Below are positions 39,064-49,700 of a stretch of 64,000 nt of DNA, piece by piece. Made by a program: the position numbers and the translations under genes. The notes beneath the pieces were generated by a model that did not search any database, was not told the origin of the DNA, and saw only the letters and a program-made list of their open reading frames with translations. How positions within the stretch are numbered: position 1 is the stretch's first letter; each line of letters opens with the position of its first letter. This DNA is from Candidatus Parabeggiatoa sp. nov. 2 (GTDB taxonomy: Bacteria > Pseudomonadota > Gammaproteobacteria > Beggiatoales > Beggiatoaceae), in NCBI GenBank assembly GCA_002085445.1, contig NBMI01000011.1, forward strand, positions 18,143 through 82,142. Reading direction: 5' to 3'.

Positions 39064-40251
39064 ATGATACCGCGAAAAAGACTAGATATTGCTTGGTCAG
39101 ACCTATTTTTCGGAATAAAAGGTTGCTTTTGGCAACAAAATCGAGAGGAGATACTGAACAGATTTAAAAGCACCAAGTTCTTTGATGACAATAATATAGT
39201 TTGTTTCTCAGTTCGCAGCGGCTTTGATTTACTATTACAAGTGCTTGCGTTGCCGAAGGGTAGCGAGATATTGGTATCGGCCATCACTATACGTGATATG
39301 ACTCGAATTATTGAACATCATGGGCTAGTGCCGGTGCCTATCGATCTTGATATGCAAACGCTGTCAGTGAAAACAGAGAGTTTAGAGTCCGCTATTAACG
39401 AAAATACTAAGGCGATACTTGTAGCACATATGTTTGGAAGTCGTATGCCATTAGAGGCTCTCCTGAGTTTTGCCAAGCGACATAAGCTATTAGTGATTGA
39501 AGACTGCGCCCAAGCATACATCGGCTACCAGTATAAAGGACACCCAGAAAGTGATGTGAGTATGTTTAGTTTTGGCCCAATTAAAACAGATACGGCGCTT
39601 GGTGGCGGAATTCTTCGTTTTAAAGAGAGGACGCTCCTTGAAAAAGTCAAAACACGGCAATCAGGTTACCCAATTCAAAATCGGTGGCAATTTTTGAAAC
39701 GGCTTGGCAAGTATGTTATCTTGAATAGTTTATCGAATCCTATTCTCTTTGGCATTTTGGCAGCAGGTTGCCGTCTTTTTGGAACTTCCCATGATAATCT
39801 TATCAGCCAGGCGTTGAGAGGCTTTGCCGGTTCAGATTTTTTTGTCAGAATTCGTCAGCAACCTTCTTACCCGTTATTGGCATTACTTGAACGAAGATTA
39901 AAACAGTTTGACTCGGCCAGCATAGAGCAGCGAATAGCGGTCGCCCACACGATAATTGAGCTTATGCCAAACATTAGGCTTCTAGGCGAAAAGGCCAACA
40001 ATCATAGCTATTGGGTATTTCCGATCCAAGTAGAACAGCCTGATAATCTCATGCGACACCTTTGGCAAAAAGGTTTTGACGCCACTAGAGGCGCTTCTAG
40101 TCTTTATGTAGTCAAACCTCCCGCACATCGCCACCAATGGCGGCCGATTGAAGCCCAAGAGACAATGGAGAAGGTTCTTTATTTGCCCGTTTATCCGGGC
40201 GTGTCTGTCCGCGACTTAAAACGGCTTGCATACATCGTCACGCATTTTTAG
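39064..40251 (+). CDS. DegT/DnrJ/EryC1-type PLP aminotransferase
   Basis: The longer open frame begins upstream inside the phytase repeat tail; the protein proper starts at MIPRKRLDIAW (39064), giving 395 residues. PLP motifs: VCFSVRSGFDLLLQVL (phosphate pocket), VIEDCAQAYIGY (PLP aspartate), FSFGPIKTDTALGGG (Schiff-base lysine). Family members make amino sugars or related compounds for polysaccharides and secondary metabolites; the substrate is not evident. No sugar-nucleotide genes flank it. A hydrophobic stretch (ILNSLSNPILFGILAAGCRLF) in the middle is unusual and could allow membrane association. Confidence 0.9.
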   Translation: MIPRKRLDIAWSDLFFGIKGCFWQQNREEILNRFKSTKFFDDNNIVCFSVRSGFDLLLQVLALPKGSEILVSAITIRDMTRIIEHHGLVPVPIDLDMQTLSVKTESLESAINENTKAILVAHMFGSRMPLEALLSFAKRHKLLVIEDCAQAYIGYQYKGHPESDVSMFSFGPIKTDTALGGGILRFKERTLLEKVKTRQSGYPIQNRWQFLKRLGKYVILNSLSNPILFGILAAGCRLFGTSHDNLISQALRGFAGSDFFVRIRQQPSYPLLALLERRLKQFDSASIEQRIAVAHTIIELMPNIRLLGEKANNHSYWVFPIQVEQPDNLMRHLWQKGFDATRGASSLYVVKPPAHRHQWRPIEAQETMEKVLYLPVYPGVSVRDLKRLAYIVTHF

Positions 40252-40252
40252 C

Positions 40253-40330
40253 TTAAGGCGATAAATCGCCTACTACTAACTACTCACGGTTTAAGGCGAT
40301 AAATCGCCTACTACAAACTACAAACTACAA
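40253..40330. repeat. Two GTAG-type palindromes before hspQ
   Basis: AAGGCGATAAATCGCCTACTA occurs twice, at about 40254 and 40291, followed by short CTACAAA repeats. Confidence 0.8.
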
Positions 40331-40346
40331 ACTCTAGGAAAGAAGA

Positions 40347-40661
40347 ATGACTTATGACGTATTGTTTTCTATAGGACAATTAGTGAATCATAAATTGTTT
40401 CACTATCGTGGTGTGATTATTGATGTCGATCCCCAATTTATGCTCTCAGAGCAGTGGTATGAAATGGTGGCGAAAAGTCGTCCGCCTAAAGATCAGCCTT
40501 GGTATCGTGTGTTACTGCATAATGTGCCCCACCAGACTTACGTGGCGCAACGACATCTGGAACCAGATTTGAGTGAGGAACCCATTAATCATCCAGAAAT
40601 CAACCTTTATTTTGCCGATTTATCAGACGGTAAGTACATATCGGCGCGGAAATTCAATTAA
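40347..40661 (+). CDS. hspQ: Heat shock protein HspQ / hemimethylated-DNA-binding YccV domain
   Basis: 104 residues, the normal length. The barrel motifs FSIGQLVNHKLFHYRGVIID, VDPQF, QPWYRVLLHN, TYVAQRHLEPD and the C-terminal HPEINLYFAD are characteristic. In enterobacteria HspQ is a specificity-enhancing factor for Lon, and it also affects DnaA stability. Here lon lies 12 kb away and is broken. A Shine-Dalgarno sequence (TAGGAAAGAAG) precedes the ATG. Confidence 0.92.
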   Translation: MTYDVLFSIGQLVNHKLFHYRGVIIDVDPQFMLSEQWYEMVAKSRPPKDQPWYRVLLHNVPHQTYVAQRHLEPDLSEEPINHPEINLYFADLSDGKYISARKFN

Positions 40662-40670
40662 CATTGGGCT

Positions 40671-40863
40671 CAATGCCATTAAGTTTTCGATGTTGAAGTT
40701 TTTCTAGAAAAACTTGAACATCGAAAGGGCTTTGCACGTGGGATTGCCCCTACAAACCGTCATGTCGTGTAGGGGCAATCCTTTATGGTTGCCCTCACCC
40801 AAAAGCGGTACGATATGGCATTGGGCTGCCCTTACCAAACCTTAGCGGTACGATATGGCATTG
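40671..40863. mobile_element. MITE-like element, CAATGCCATTAAGTT family, overlapping the CobW gene end
   Basis: Left end CAATGCCATTAAGTT at 40671, right end CGGTACGATATGGCATTG at 40846-40863; a second identical right end lies at 40806-40823. Flanks TAACATTGGGCT and TGGCTTTGGGCT agree at 9 of 12 positions and may be an eroded target duplication. Interior carries an AAGTTTTTC hairpin and a GTAG-type GGGCAATCC palindrome. Confidence 0.65.
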
Positions 40864-41909
40864 TGGCTTTGGGCTGGTTCTTGTCCTAATAAAATCAAGG
40901 CTGCCTGACAAACATCGGCGGGCGTTTTACTGTCAATCAAGGCATGTAACACTCGTTCAACCACGCTTTTCTCAATATTGCGGGTAATAAACACAATTTG
41001 TGAACGTCGCTCGTCACTCGTATAGGCAATGCCTTTAACTCTGAGCAAGTCCTTGCCACGCAAACGAGTCAATTGTTGTATCCACCGTTCCAGCGTCAAC
41101 CAGTGTAAAGGTTCAGTGTGTTCAATACAAAAGGTTTTAATGTAGGCCTCATGTCGGAGAGGTTCGTGTTCGGGGCGAGAAGCTTCCTCATGCGTATGTT
41201 GTTGATTTTCAATATAAACATCAGCTTGTAACCAGCGTTCTACATCAAGCTGCCGAGTATTGTAATAGCCGGCGGTATTAAACAAAGTGGCCGCCTCAAG
41301 CTGGTGCTGGTTGAGATTGACTTCATGTATCAGGGCAGTAGGATTTAAGTGGCGCAGACGTCGCTTTAATGCTTCAAGCGTCGCAGACGGAACGATATCT
41401 ATTTTAGTCAATATGAGATGATTTGCCAGCGCTGCTTGTTTGACAGATTCTTCATATTCATCCAGTTGTTGTGCGCCATACAAGGCATCAACGGTGGTAA
41501 TGACTACATCTAAACGATAATGGGCAGCAATAAACGGATCATTTATCAGCGTGCGTAGAATCGGTGCCGGATCGGCCAATCCCGTGGTTTCGACTAGCAC
41601 TTGTTCAAATTCGGCAATTTCTTTGCGCTTTTGCTTGTGGAACAAATCTTCCAAAGTGTTGAGCAAGTCAGTACGCACCGAGCAGCACACACATCCTCCT
41701 TCCAATATCATCATGTCTTCGGTTGTCGTTTTAACCAATAAATGGTCAATACTGATTTCGCCAAATTCATTGACAATGACGACGGTGTGCTGCATTCCCT
41801 GTTGGTGTAATAGTTGATTGAGCAGAGTGGTTTTACCGCTGCCAAGAAAACCGGTAATAACATGAATGGGTAAACGAGTTTGCGAGTTTTCTTGAGGTAA
41901 CGTTTTCAT
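40842..41909 (-). CDS. CobW/COG0523-family GTP-dependent metal chaperone
   Basis: 355 residues. N-terminal GTPase: Walker A VITGFLGSGKTTLLNQLL, VNEFGEISIDHLL, the metal-binding CxCC motif in GGCVCCSVR, ETTGLADP and LTKIDI. A histidine-containing linker (ENQQHTHEEASRPEHEP) and the C-terminal CobW domain (FCIEHTEPLHWLTLERWIQ) follow. The family delivers zinc, cobalt or iron to client proteins; the metal is not evident. GGTGG precedes ATG at 41909. The last residues (HNAISYR) and the stop codon lie within the end of a MITE. Confidence 0.93.
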   Translation of the reverse strand: MKTLPQENSQTRLPIHVITGFLGSGKTTLLNQLLHQQGMQHTVVIVNEFGEISIDHLLVKTTTEDMMILEGGCVCCSVRTDLLNTLEDLFHKQKRKEIAEFEQVLVETTGLADPAPILRTLINDPFIAAHYRLDVVITTVDALYGAQQLDEYEESVKQAALANHLILTKIDIVPSATLEALKRRLRHLNPTALIHEVNLNQHQLEAATLFNTAGYYNTRQLDVERWLQADVYIENQQHTHEEASRPEHEPLRHEAYIKTFCIEHTEPLHWLTLERWIQQLTRLRGKDLLRVKGIAYTSDERRSQIVFITRNIEKSVVERVLHALIDSKTPADVCQAALILLGQEPAQSHNAISYR

Positions 41910-42059
41910 TTTTTACCACCTTCCTTTGCAGCTCTAGTATTTCAGATAAATAATTTGGCTGGCATCCAAGCTCAAAGTGGCCGTACAAACTAAAGTTTGT
42001 ACTCCACAAATTAACACAGCCAAAACGGGTTTCGTAACCCTTGGTTCATTTTTCAATTT

Positions 42060-43115
42060 TCATTTTTCATTCCCATTGTCAGGATAGGTGTGTGAATCTC
42101 CTGTTTTTAACACGCCACAAAACATACCCTCTGGCACTTCGGGATAGCCGTCATAGTGATAGAGAAGACACTTTTTTTGAATCTCTCTATCCAAATTATT
42201 AATTAAATCAGTGATATGTGGATGTACACCGGACGGAAACGGCGAAGTTTCACAATCCATATAAATTCTATTAGCCCGCCGATAGTGCGCTTCTAATTGC
42301 TGTGGCATCATAGATTGGATGTCAGTTGGCATCATGATGTTGTAACCAGTGGTGTGTTGCAAACTCACGCCGTAACTGGGCATTTCTTCGGAACTGGAAA
42401 TCACATGCATGGCAAAGACCGGCGTTAATGTCCAAGAACCATCACCATCTTGAAAAACGTGCGATTTGGTTTGTCCATTTTCCTGTTTGCCCAAGACATG
42501 GATATCGAAATAAGTTTCAAGAGTGACATGAGGCACACCTTGTAAGGTATCGAGGCCCGGGCCTACCGCTCTTTTTAAGGAGTCAAGCACTTTTCTATGA
42601 ACAAAAAGATCGGGCTTGGTGTTGCCCGGCGGCGTCGGCCACCAGTCTTGTTCAAGAAACAGTTTATCGGCAATGAATTGATTATTAAGCCATTGTTGTT
42701 TTGCCTGCGTATAGAACGGATTAAAAAACGTTGTCAGCGCCAGATATTCCATGCCACCGATATGGTCATTGTGGGGGTGGGAAATGTAAACGCCGTCTAT
42801 ATCGGCCGAGGTTAAACCGACTTCTTTTAAGGCGTGTCTGACATCTCCGCCGGCATCAATTAATAAACGATATGGCCTTTTGCCTTTTTTACTTGGCATT
42901 TCAAATTCAATCAGGAAGTTAGATTGCCATCTTGGTGTATAGAGACGTTGACTGAGTTTATTAACCTCGGCCTCAATAACCTCTTCTGAGGCGTTCTTGA
43001 ATTCTTGTTTTGAAGCGATTTTCAAACACAGTTCACGGGCCTGTTTTACCGTGATAACTTCTTCATACGGCCCGGTGGCAAAGGCGGAATTAACGCCTAT
43101 TGCTATTACTTTCAT
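42060..43115 (-). CDS. Metallo-beta-lactamase-fold hydrolase
   Basis: The start is set at 43115 (MKVIAIGVNSAFATGPYEEV), preceded by GGGAGAAAAAG; the longer frame to 43244 runs through repeats. The protein then has 351 residues. The zinc motif HPHNDHIGG (HxHxDH) follows LLIDAGGDVRHAL and VYISHP. Later ligand histidines are likely in FAMHVISS and LLYHYDGYP. The fold and LLIDAGG suggest a phosphodiesterase/nuclease or lactonase-like enzyme; the substrate is unknown. Its position ahead of cyclases and kinases leaves open a cyclic-nucleotide phosphodiesterase role, which is speculation. Confidence 0.85.
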   Translation of the reverse strand: MKVIAIGVNSAFATGPYEEVITVKQARELCLKIASKQEFKNASEEVIEAEVNKLSQRLYTPRWQSNFLIEFEMPSKKGKRPYRLLIDAGGDVRHALKEVGLTSADIDGVYISHPHNDHIGGMEYLALTTFFNPFYTQAKQQWLNNQFIADKLFLEQDWWPTPPGNTKPDLFVHRKVLDSLKRAVGPGLDTLQGVPHVTLETYFDIHVLGKQENGQTKSHVFQDGDGSWTLTPVFAMHVISSSEEMPSYGVSLQHTTGYNIMMPTDIQSMMPQQLEAHYRRANRIYMDCETSPFPSGVHPHITDLINNLDREIQKKCLLYHYDGYPEVPEGMFCGVLKTGDSHTYPDNGNEK

Positions 43116-43238
43116 CTTTTTCTCCCAAATAGAGTTAGAGTTCCTTTGACAAGTTTTTGGCCAATGGTCATTGGTAATGGCGAATAGCGAATTGGTAAGG
43201 TCAATAGCGAATTGTAATTTTCCCTTTTCCCTTTTCCA

Positions 43239-43280
43239 GTTCACCTTTCACCTTTCACCTTTCACCTTTCACCTTTCACC
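43239..43280. repeat. TTTCACC heptamer array (42 bp)
   Basis: Six 7-bp units, the first GTTCACC. It overlaps the 3' end of the next gene and encodes its last residues (GKVKGER). Confidence 0.85.
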
Positions 43281-44590
43281 TTTCCCAATGGAAATTCAAC
43301 AATAAACGTTGCGCCCTTTCCAGGTTCGCTTTCACACCACACTTGACCATTCATCGTTTCAACTAATTTTTTGACGATGAATAAGCCTAAACCGGTCGAA
43401 TGTTCGCCACCCGTGGGGCGCGGGGTTAAACGGGTGAATTTATCAAATAATTTGCGCTGTTCTTTTTCATATAGTCCTGGGCCTTCGTCTTGTATTTCGC
43501 AGCGCACAGTATTTTCACCTTTGAGAATTCGGGTGTACACCGTTTTGCCACGCGGTGAATATTTTATTGCATTGGAGATGAGGTTGTCCAACACTTGGAT
43601 TGTTGCATTTTCATCGGCAAGGATTTGGTATTCTCCTTGAGTCACTTGTAATTGCAACGTGATTTCCTTTGCCTTCGCAGGCTCTTGATAATTATTCACG
43701 ACGGTTTGCAAAAACGGCAGTATGTCGTAGGTGCAAAATGAAAAATTCATTTTACCAGATTCAATCACATTCACATCTAATAGATTCTTGATTAGAGAGA
43801 ACATTTTCTGGGCGCTGACTTCAATCATAGAAGCGAATTCAATCAGTTTATGCTTAGAAAAATCATCAAAAGAAGTTCTAACGAGGTTTGCTAACGATTG
43901 AATGGCTGCCAGTGGATTTTTCAGATCATGCGCTGCAATGCCTAAAAACTCATTCTTCTCCTGATTGACTTTAACAAGCGTTTCATTTTTTTCCTGAAGT
44001 TCGCGGGTACGCTCGGCCACTTTCTCTTCCATATGTTGCCGATATGACTCAATCGTCATCATGTCGGAATAGGTACGCAAACTGGCGGTAATGACGGTAA
44101 AAAGTTTTTGATCGGTCAATTCGGTCTTATTTTTGTAGTCGTTGATGTCGTATTTCAGGATCACTTGCTTTTCGGGGGCATAACCGGGTTGCCCCGTGCG
44201 TAGGATAATACGGACAAAGTGATTTTGCTGTGTTTCACGAATATACTTGACCAATTTCAAGCCGGCATCGTTGGTTTCCATGACGACATCCAAGAGGACG
44301 ATAGCCACATTAGGATATTGCTCAAATAAAGCCTTAGCTTCTTGAGCAGAATAGGCACTGAAAAAATTTAATTTCTTGCCTTGGTAAACATAATCTTCTA
44401 ACACAAAGCGCGTCAACTGATGGACATCCTCTTCGTCATCAATAATCAGGACTTCCCACGAGTTTTCTTCTTGGGAGGACGAAGTGGCTTCGTCTTGAGC
44501 AAACAGAGCTTCATCATCCTGAAAAACGACATCGTCTGGTGCAAACAATTCATCTTCGTGTGGAAAAATTTTGTTATATTCTTGATTCAT
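43262..44590 (-). CDS. Receiver-linked histidine kinase (REC, DUF3369-like, HisKA, HATPase)
   Basis: 442 residues, cytosolic. An acidic N-terminus (1-42), a receiver with Asp101 (IVLLDVVMETNDAG), a DUF3369-like linker (LRTGQPGYAPEKQVILKYDI to about 178), a coiled coil, HisKA with His221 (LGIAAHDLKNPLAAI) and HATPase (DNLISNAIKYSPRGK, DEGPGL, STGLGLFIVKKL). It senses no obvious ligand itself and probably receives phosphate from another kinase. It is the intact relative of two damaged genes at 45614 and 53048. The tail is encoded by a heptamer array. Confidence 0.93.
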   Translation of the reverse strand: MNQEYNKIFPHEDELFAPDDVVFQDDEALFAQDEATSSSQEENSWEVLIIDDEEDVHQLTRFVLEDYVYQGKKLNFFSAYSAQEAKALFEQYPNVAIVLLDVVMETNDAGLKLVKYIRETQQNHFVRIILRTGQPGYAPEKQVILKYDINDYKNKTELTDQKLFTVITASLRTYSDMMTIESYRQHMEEKVAERTRELQEKNETLVKVNQEKNEFLGIAAHDLKNPLAAIQSLANLVRTSFDDFSKHKLIEFASMIEVSAQKMFSLIKNLLDVNVIESGKMNFSFCTYDILPFLQTVVNNYQEPAKAKEITLQLQVTQGEYQILADENATIQVLDNLISNAIKYSPRGKTVYTRILKGENTVRCEIQDEGPGLYEKEQRKLFDKFTRLTPRPTGGEHSTGLGLFIVKKLVETMNGQVWCESEPGKGATFIVEFPLGKVKGER

Positions 44591-45613
44591 CTGGTTTTTT
44601 ATCTAATTTTAGCCAATTTTTAAAGGTAAACGTATAACGACTGTGATAATGTTTGGGGCTGATATACCAATGTCAAATGAAAAATGAACCCGTTGTTTGT
44701 AAATGACTCATTTTATAGACTGCAAACGGTTAGGATTTGAAACTGATCTCACACAGCTTCGAGCCGAAGTTTATCTCGCTACGCTCGGAATCTCACTTTT
44801 TACACACCCCTTATACCAATTCTGGATTGAAACCCGTGTTTTATCGTACCAAGTCCAAGATAAATCTTGGACTCCAACATCAGTTGATTTGATGCAAAAA
44901 AATTACCATCCTCCGTTTCTGGTGAGGATTTATGGGCAGCATCATTTTGGAAAAGTGGCTTGTCTTTTCGCGCTCGTCATAAATATATTCCCGGAGCAGA
45001 TTATCTGTCTTACGAATTTTTATTTTCTTTCGCTGAGTACCGGACATTTTTTCTACTACTGTCTTTTGTTCGTCTTCGTCCAACGCTTGCTGCTTTGGAC
45101 TTACCGATTACCGATTAGTGCAGGATCGCTCCAATCCCAATGCCTTATGGCAACAAGGGGGCAACCACAAGGGGGCAACCACAAGAGATTTTATGGTATG
45201 GAAACTGGAGCGATCGTGTACTAGGATCGACGGATAACACACCCCGCCCCCTCTATCAAGGTGAGATAAACGCAGTAACTCGCTGCGCGAGATAACATCG
45301 TTCTTCGCTACGCGAGATATACTGAACACCGTCATAAATATAGCTCTTTCTGTCATTTCTCGGCTCTGAGAAATCTTCTTGGACGGACTACAGATTTTGA
45401 GCTTTGCTCGAAATGACAAACGCGCAAATTGTGATCTCTGAAGAAGATTTTATAAGCAAAAACTTTTGCGTCGTTTGGACTCCGTGTGTGTTATTTGGTC
45501 GCCGTTCCTTACCGATTACCAATTCCCGATTACCAATTCCCAATTCGTTTACGTCGTTTACTTCGTTCTCTTCGTTCTCGTCGTTTATGTCGTTTACTTC
45601 GTTCTCGTTAAAA
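44591..45613. other. 1-kb region without a supported gene
   Basis: Several frames of 60-170 codons exist, but none has a recognisable domain or codon pattern. The sequence contains ATCTCGC/CGAAGC-type repeats (44750-44800, 45265-45320), a GGAG-like TCCAAGATAAATCTTGGA (44850-44870), a duplicated GGGGGCAACCACAAG (45165-45185), palindromes near 45120-45240 and a 9-bp array of CGTTTACTT/CGTTCTCTT words at 45545-45610. Confidence 0.5.
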
Positions 45614-46666
45614 TTACCCCGCCTTTGGAAATTCTACAATAAATGTCGCTCCCTGCCCTAATTGACTTTCGCACCATACCGAGCCATTCATTGCTTCTAC
45701 TAATTTTTTGACGATGAATAAGCCTAAGCCCGTCGATTGTTCTCCACCGGTGGGCTTAGCTGTGAGGCGGTTGAATTTGCCAAATAATTTTTGTTTATCC
45801 GAATCAGTTAGCCCTGGGCCTTCATCTTGTATTTTACAGCGCAGATGCGATTCGTTTTTGCTGAGTTGGATAAAGATATTTTTGCCGTGTGGTGAGTATT
45901 TTACTGCATTGGAGATCAGATTGTCCAACACTTGACGGACGGTGTTTTCATTCACAAAGGCCGTGTATTGTTTTTCTAAACTTTGAAATTGCACCGTGAT
46001 GTTTTTCTCCTTGGCTCGTTCCGTGTAACTATTCACCAGCGATTGTAAGGTAGGTAAAATGTCAATGGTGCCAAGTGAGAGATTTCTTTTGCCCGATTCA
46101 ATGGTATTCACGTCAAGAATATTTTTGAGCAGTTCTGACATCTGTTGTGAACTGATTGAAATCATACTTGCCAATTCAATCACTTCTTCTTCTGGCATAT
46201 CGGCAAAATATTCTTGAATTTCCTCTGCATAGCCTTTGATGGCTGACAGTGGATTTCTTAAATCATGGGCGGCGATGCCCAAAATTTCATTCTTTTCCCT
46301 GTTGAGTTCAAGTAACTGTTCATTGAGTTTTTTCAACCGATGGTTGAGTGCGACGAGTTCGGCATTTCTTTCACTCAGTTCATGAGTACGCTCCGCCACT
46401 TTGTCTTCTAAATGTTGCCGATATGATTCAATGATTACCAGATCGGAATAGGCACGTAAGTTAGCCGTCACGAGGGTAAAAATCTTTTGCGCCGTTAATT
46501 CAGCTTTATTGGTATAATCATTAATATCATATTTGCAGATGACCTCTTTTTCAGGCGCATAACCGGGTTGTCCGGTTCGCAAGACAATGCGAACAAACTC
46601 GTTTTTGAGCGTTTCGCGGATATATTCCGCTTCGGTGGCAAACAAATCCTCTTCTTCAGCAAACAA
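45614..46666 (-). CDS. Histidine kinase that has lost its receiver domain
   Basis: 350 codons. The acidic start (FAEEEDLFATEAEYIRETLK) jumps directly into the last helix of a receiver, so the phosphoacceptor region present in the paralogues is deleted. The DUF3369-like linker (TGQPGYAPEKEVICKYDI), coiled coil, HisKA with His134 (LGIAAHDLRNPLSAI) and HATPase (DNLISNAVKYSPHGK, DEGPGLTDSD, STGLGLFIVKKL) are intact. Its 5' end fuses with the 3' end of the 1785-residue kinase: the stop of that gene is formed by bases of this gene's former leader. Likely still enzymatically competent but no longer phosphorelay-gated. Confidence 0.85.
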   Translation of the reverse strand: MFAEEEDLFATEAEYIRETLKNEFVRIVLRTGQPGYAPEKEVICKYDINDYTNKAELTAQKIFTLVTANLRAYSDLVIIESYRQHLEDKVAERTHELSERNAELVALNHRLKKLNEQLLELNREKNEILGIAAHDLRNPLSAIKGYAEEIQEYFADMPEEEVIELASMISISSQQMSELLKNILDVNTIESGKRNLSLGTIDILPTLQSLVNSYTERAKEKNITVQFQSLEKQYTAFVNENTVRQVLDNLISNAVKYSPHGKNIFIQLSKNESHLRCKIQDEGPGLTDSDKQKLFGKFNRLTAKPTGGEQSTGLGLFIVKKLVEAMNGSVWCESQLGQGATFIVEFPKAG

Positions 46667-46701
46667 ATCTTCTTCGTCTTCGACGAAATCATCTTTTGGA
46701 T

Positions 46702-49700
46702 TCAGGGGATTTCCATTGTAAAAGTAGTGCCTTCACCAATCACGCTTTCACAATGAATAGTACCATTTAATTTATGCGTCACCAAGTTATAAACGATATG
46801 CAAGCCCAAACCACTACCACCGCCTTGGCGATTGGTGGTAAAAAACGGCTCAAAAATCTTGTCAATCACCTCATTAGGAATTCCTTGGCCGTTGTCAGAA
46901 TACCGCAAAACTAACCGTTTTTCCCTTTCCCCTTTCTCATTGTTCCTCGGTGCGCTAATGGTTATCTGCCCGGCGGCTGGCCGTTCTTGAAAACCGTGTA
47001 TCAAGGAATTCATGATTAAATTACTGAGGACTTGGGAGAAAACTCCCGGATAACTGAACAGCACAATGTTGTCATCACAGTCGATGACAATCTGATGTGA
47101 GGTATTTTTCAATTTGGGCGTTAGGCTGGTGATAATGTCCTGTAAGTAGGTTTTCAGGTTAAAATTCCGTTGTTGTTCACTGGTTTGGTCAACCGCGACT
47201 TGTTTGAAGCTTTTTACTAAGTCGGCGGAGCGGTTTAAGTTCTTCAGAATCAGCGCACTGATTTGGTTGACCGAATTGAGGTATTTTTGCAAATCCGAGC
47301 GTTTCATGCGTTTGCTGTCAAACAATTGCGCCAAGTCTTTGGTGAGCAAGTCCAGTTGGGAGGCGCAGGTGACACCAATGCCGACGGGTGTGTTGATTTC
47401 GTGGGCGACACCAGCCACCAAATTGCCTAATGAGGCCATTTTTTCAGATTCCACTAATTCTTGTTGCGTGGCTTGTAATTGTTGTAGGGTAGTGGCTAAT
47501 TCCTCGTTTTTGGCCGCTAATGTTTCTTTTTGCGCCTCGATGGTTTTGGTTCGCTCTACAACTTTTTCTTCTAAGTTATTATAAAGACTGGCATTTTCAA
47601 TCGAAATGGCGAGCTGTGACGATAACAGGTTAAGCAGTTCCAATCGTTCTGGCGTAAACGCGCCCGTCGTCAAGTTGTTTTCTAAATATAGGATACCCGT
47701 CAGTTGGCCTTGATTAACGAGCGGCGCACATAACACTGATTTGGGGCGCTGTTTGAGAATGTAAGCGTCGCGGGTAAAAATGCCCTCTTGTGTCGCCTCC
47801 GCTAAAACGACATTCTCTCTGGTTCGGGCAACATAGTGAATCAGGTTTGCTGGAACTTGTTGACTCTTTTCAATATTAATGGATTGCAACACGTTGACTT
47901 CATCACTGTCCGCATAGCTTTCCGCTTCGATAAACCAGTCGTCTTGTTTAGGCAGTAGCAAAAAGCCTTTTTCGGCGCCGGCATTTTCAATGACAATCAG
48001 CATCATTTTTTCGAGCAGCTTGCTTAAAACAATTTCCCCAGACAAGGTTTGGGAGGCTTTCACGACACTGTTTAAATCTAACAGCGTGGAAGCACGATAT
48101 TGAGTCGAGGTTGATGCCATTCTCGTTGCTGAGGTTGTGAAAACCGTTTGAACCTCTCTTGAAGTTTTCGGGGCGAGAAATTGTGGGTATCTTTGCTCTA
48201 AATCTTCAACTTTCGCCACGGCTCTCCATTGTTGATAGTGATAGTGCGCTTCTTTCAGATAAAGCTGGGCAAACTTGTCCATGCCACGCGCCAAATAAAA
48301 TTCGGCGGCTAACTCGTAGGCTAAGGCTTCTTCTTGAAGGTAGCCATTGTCCCTAGCGCCGCCAATGGCTTTTTCGTAAAATTCTTCTGCTTCCAGAAGT
48401 TGCCCCAAGACTCGTGCCTTTTCAGCCTCCACTAAGTCGTACTTGTGCTGATGATTCATCGGGGCGTGTTCGGCCCACTTTTTCAGTTTCAGTTGGTTGG
48501 CGGCGACTTTTTCTAGGCAGTCGGTTTGTTCACAAAGTTCGGCCGTGGGAAACGGGGCTAGGAGAACGAGAGAATAGTAGAATTTGTGAACCGCCAGAAA
48601 TGCCCCACTTCCATAACCGACCACAAACTCTTCGGCCAAACTCGCATTTTCAACGGCCTGAGCCTTGTCTTTGAAGGTGTAAAACAGAATGGTTTTGGCA
48701 AGATGGTAGCTAAAAAGCAAGACATAATTATTCGCGATGTGAAACTGTGGAACCTGTTTATCATCAAAAATCTCACCCATGAGACGAGTTTTATCTGTGG
48801 CTTTTCCAAGCAGATTCAGGCTAAGTTGTCTCCAAATCTGGATGTAGGAAATCGCATATTCATTTTTGAGTTTCAACAGTAACTCGAAGTAGGGTGCTTG
48901 CTTCTCTATCACACGGTCGAGTGGTTCCCCAATAATTAACAGGTGAGCGCAATAGTTGCAACAACAATAGCTGGTAAATTCTAAATCACCCGTTTCAAGC
49001 CCAATGGGAAGCGCTTGAAGAAGAGGAGTCAGGCTGTCTTTGACATGAACTTTCCAATGTCCAATACCATAGTGAAATTGGTTATAAACCAGACAGGTTA
49101 ATTCTTTGGCATTGAATTGCTCCAACAGTTTCAAGGCCAACTGACCGGCGTGATATCCGGACTCAATATATTCAGGAACGCGGCAGAGGAATAAACCATA
49201 ACTAATATAAGCACCTGCTGCCAGTGCCGAATGACCTTGATTGATACACAGATTGACATGGGTTAATGCCACCTGTGGCAAAATATCAGGTCTTGTAATG
49301 ATAACCGAAGAGTACATGGTCGTTAAAATTCGCATAGCGGCCAGTTGAGACGGTTCCGTCATAATGGGAAACTCGGCTAAATTCGTCAGGCTGGGTAATT
49401 TAACGACTAAATTCCCGTCTTTTGTGATTGGATACCCAAGCATCTCTAAGGCTTGTAATCCGGTCTCGACGGTTTTGGTTTGTTGTAATTGAGCCAGATA
49501 AATCTGCATTTGAATTTCAGACACTTTGACTTTTTCTAACACCGTCTTGGCGCGTTGCAAGACAACCTCAGAAAGTGTTTTAGCTGGCTCATAGTCGGTG
49601 TTTAGGTAAAAGCTCTCTACCGTTTCCATGTAGAGATTGAGCGTTAACTCATATTGAGTTTGCCAACTGTCTGGTGCTAAGCATTCTCGCCCGGCATTCA

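Noticed and set aside
44880..45083. 67-codon minus-strand frame rich in Lys and Glu
   Set aside because: No similarity recognised and no ribosome-binding site; too short to support alone.
44703..45224. 173-codon plus-strand frame
   Set aside because: No recognisable domain, unusual composition, no Shine-Dalgarno sequence, and it runs through several interspersed repeats.
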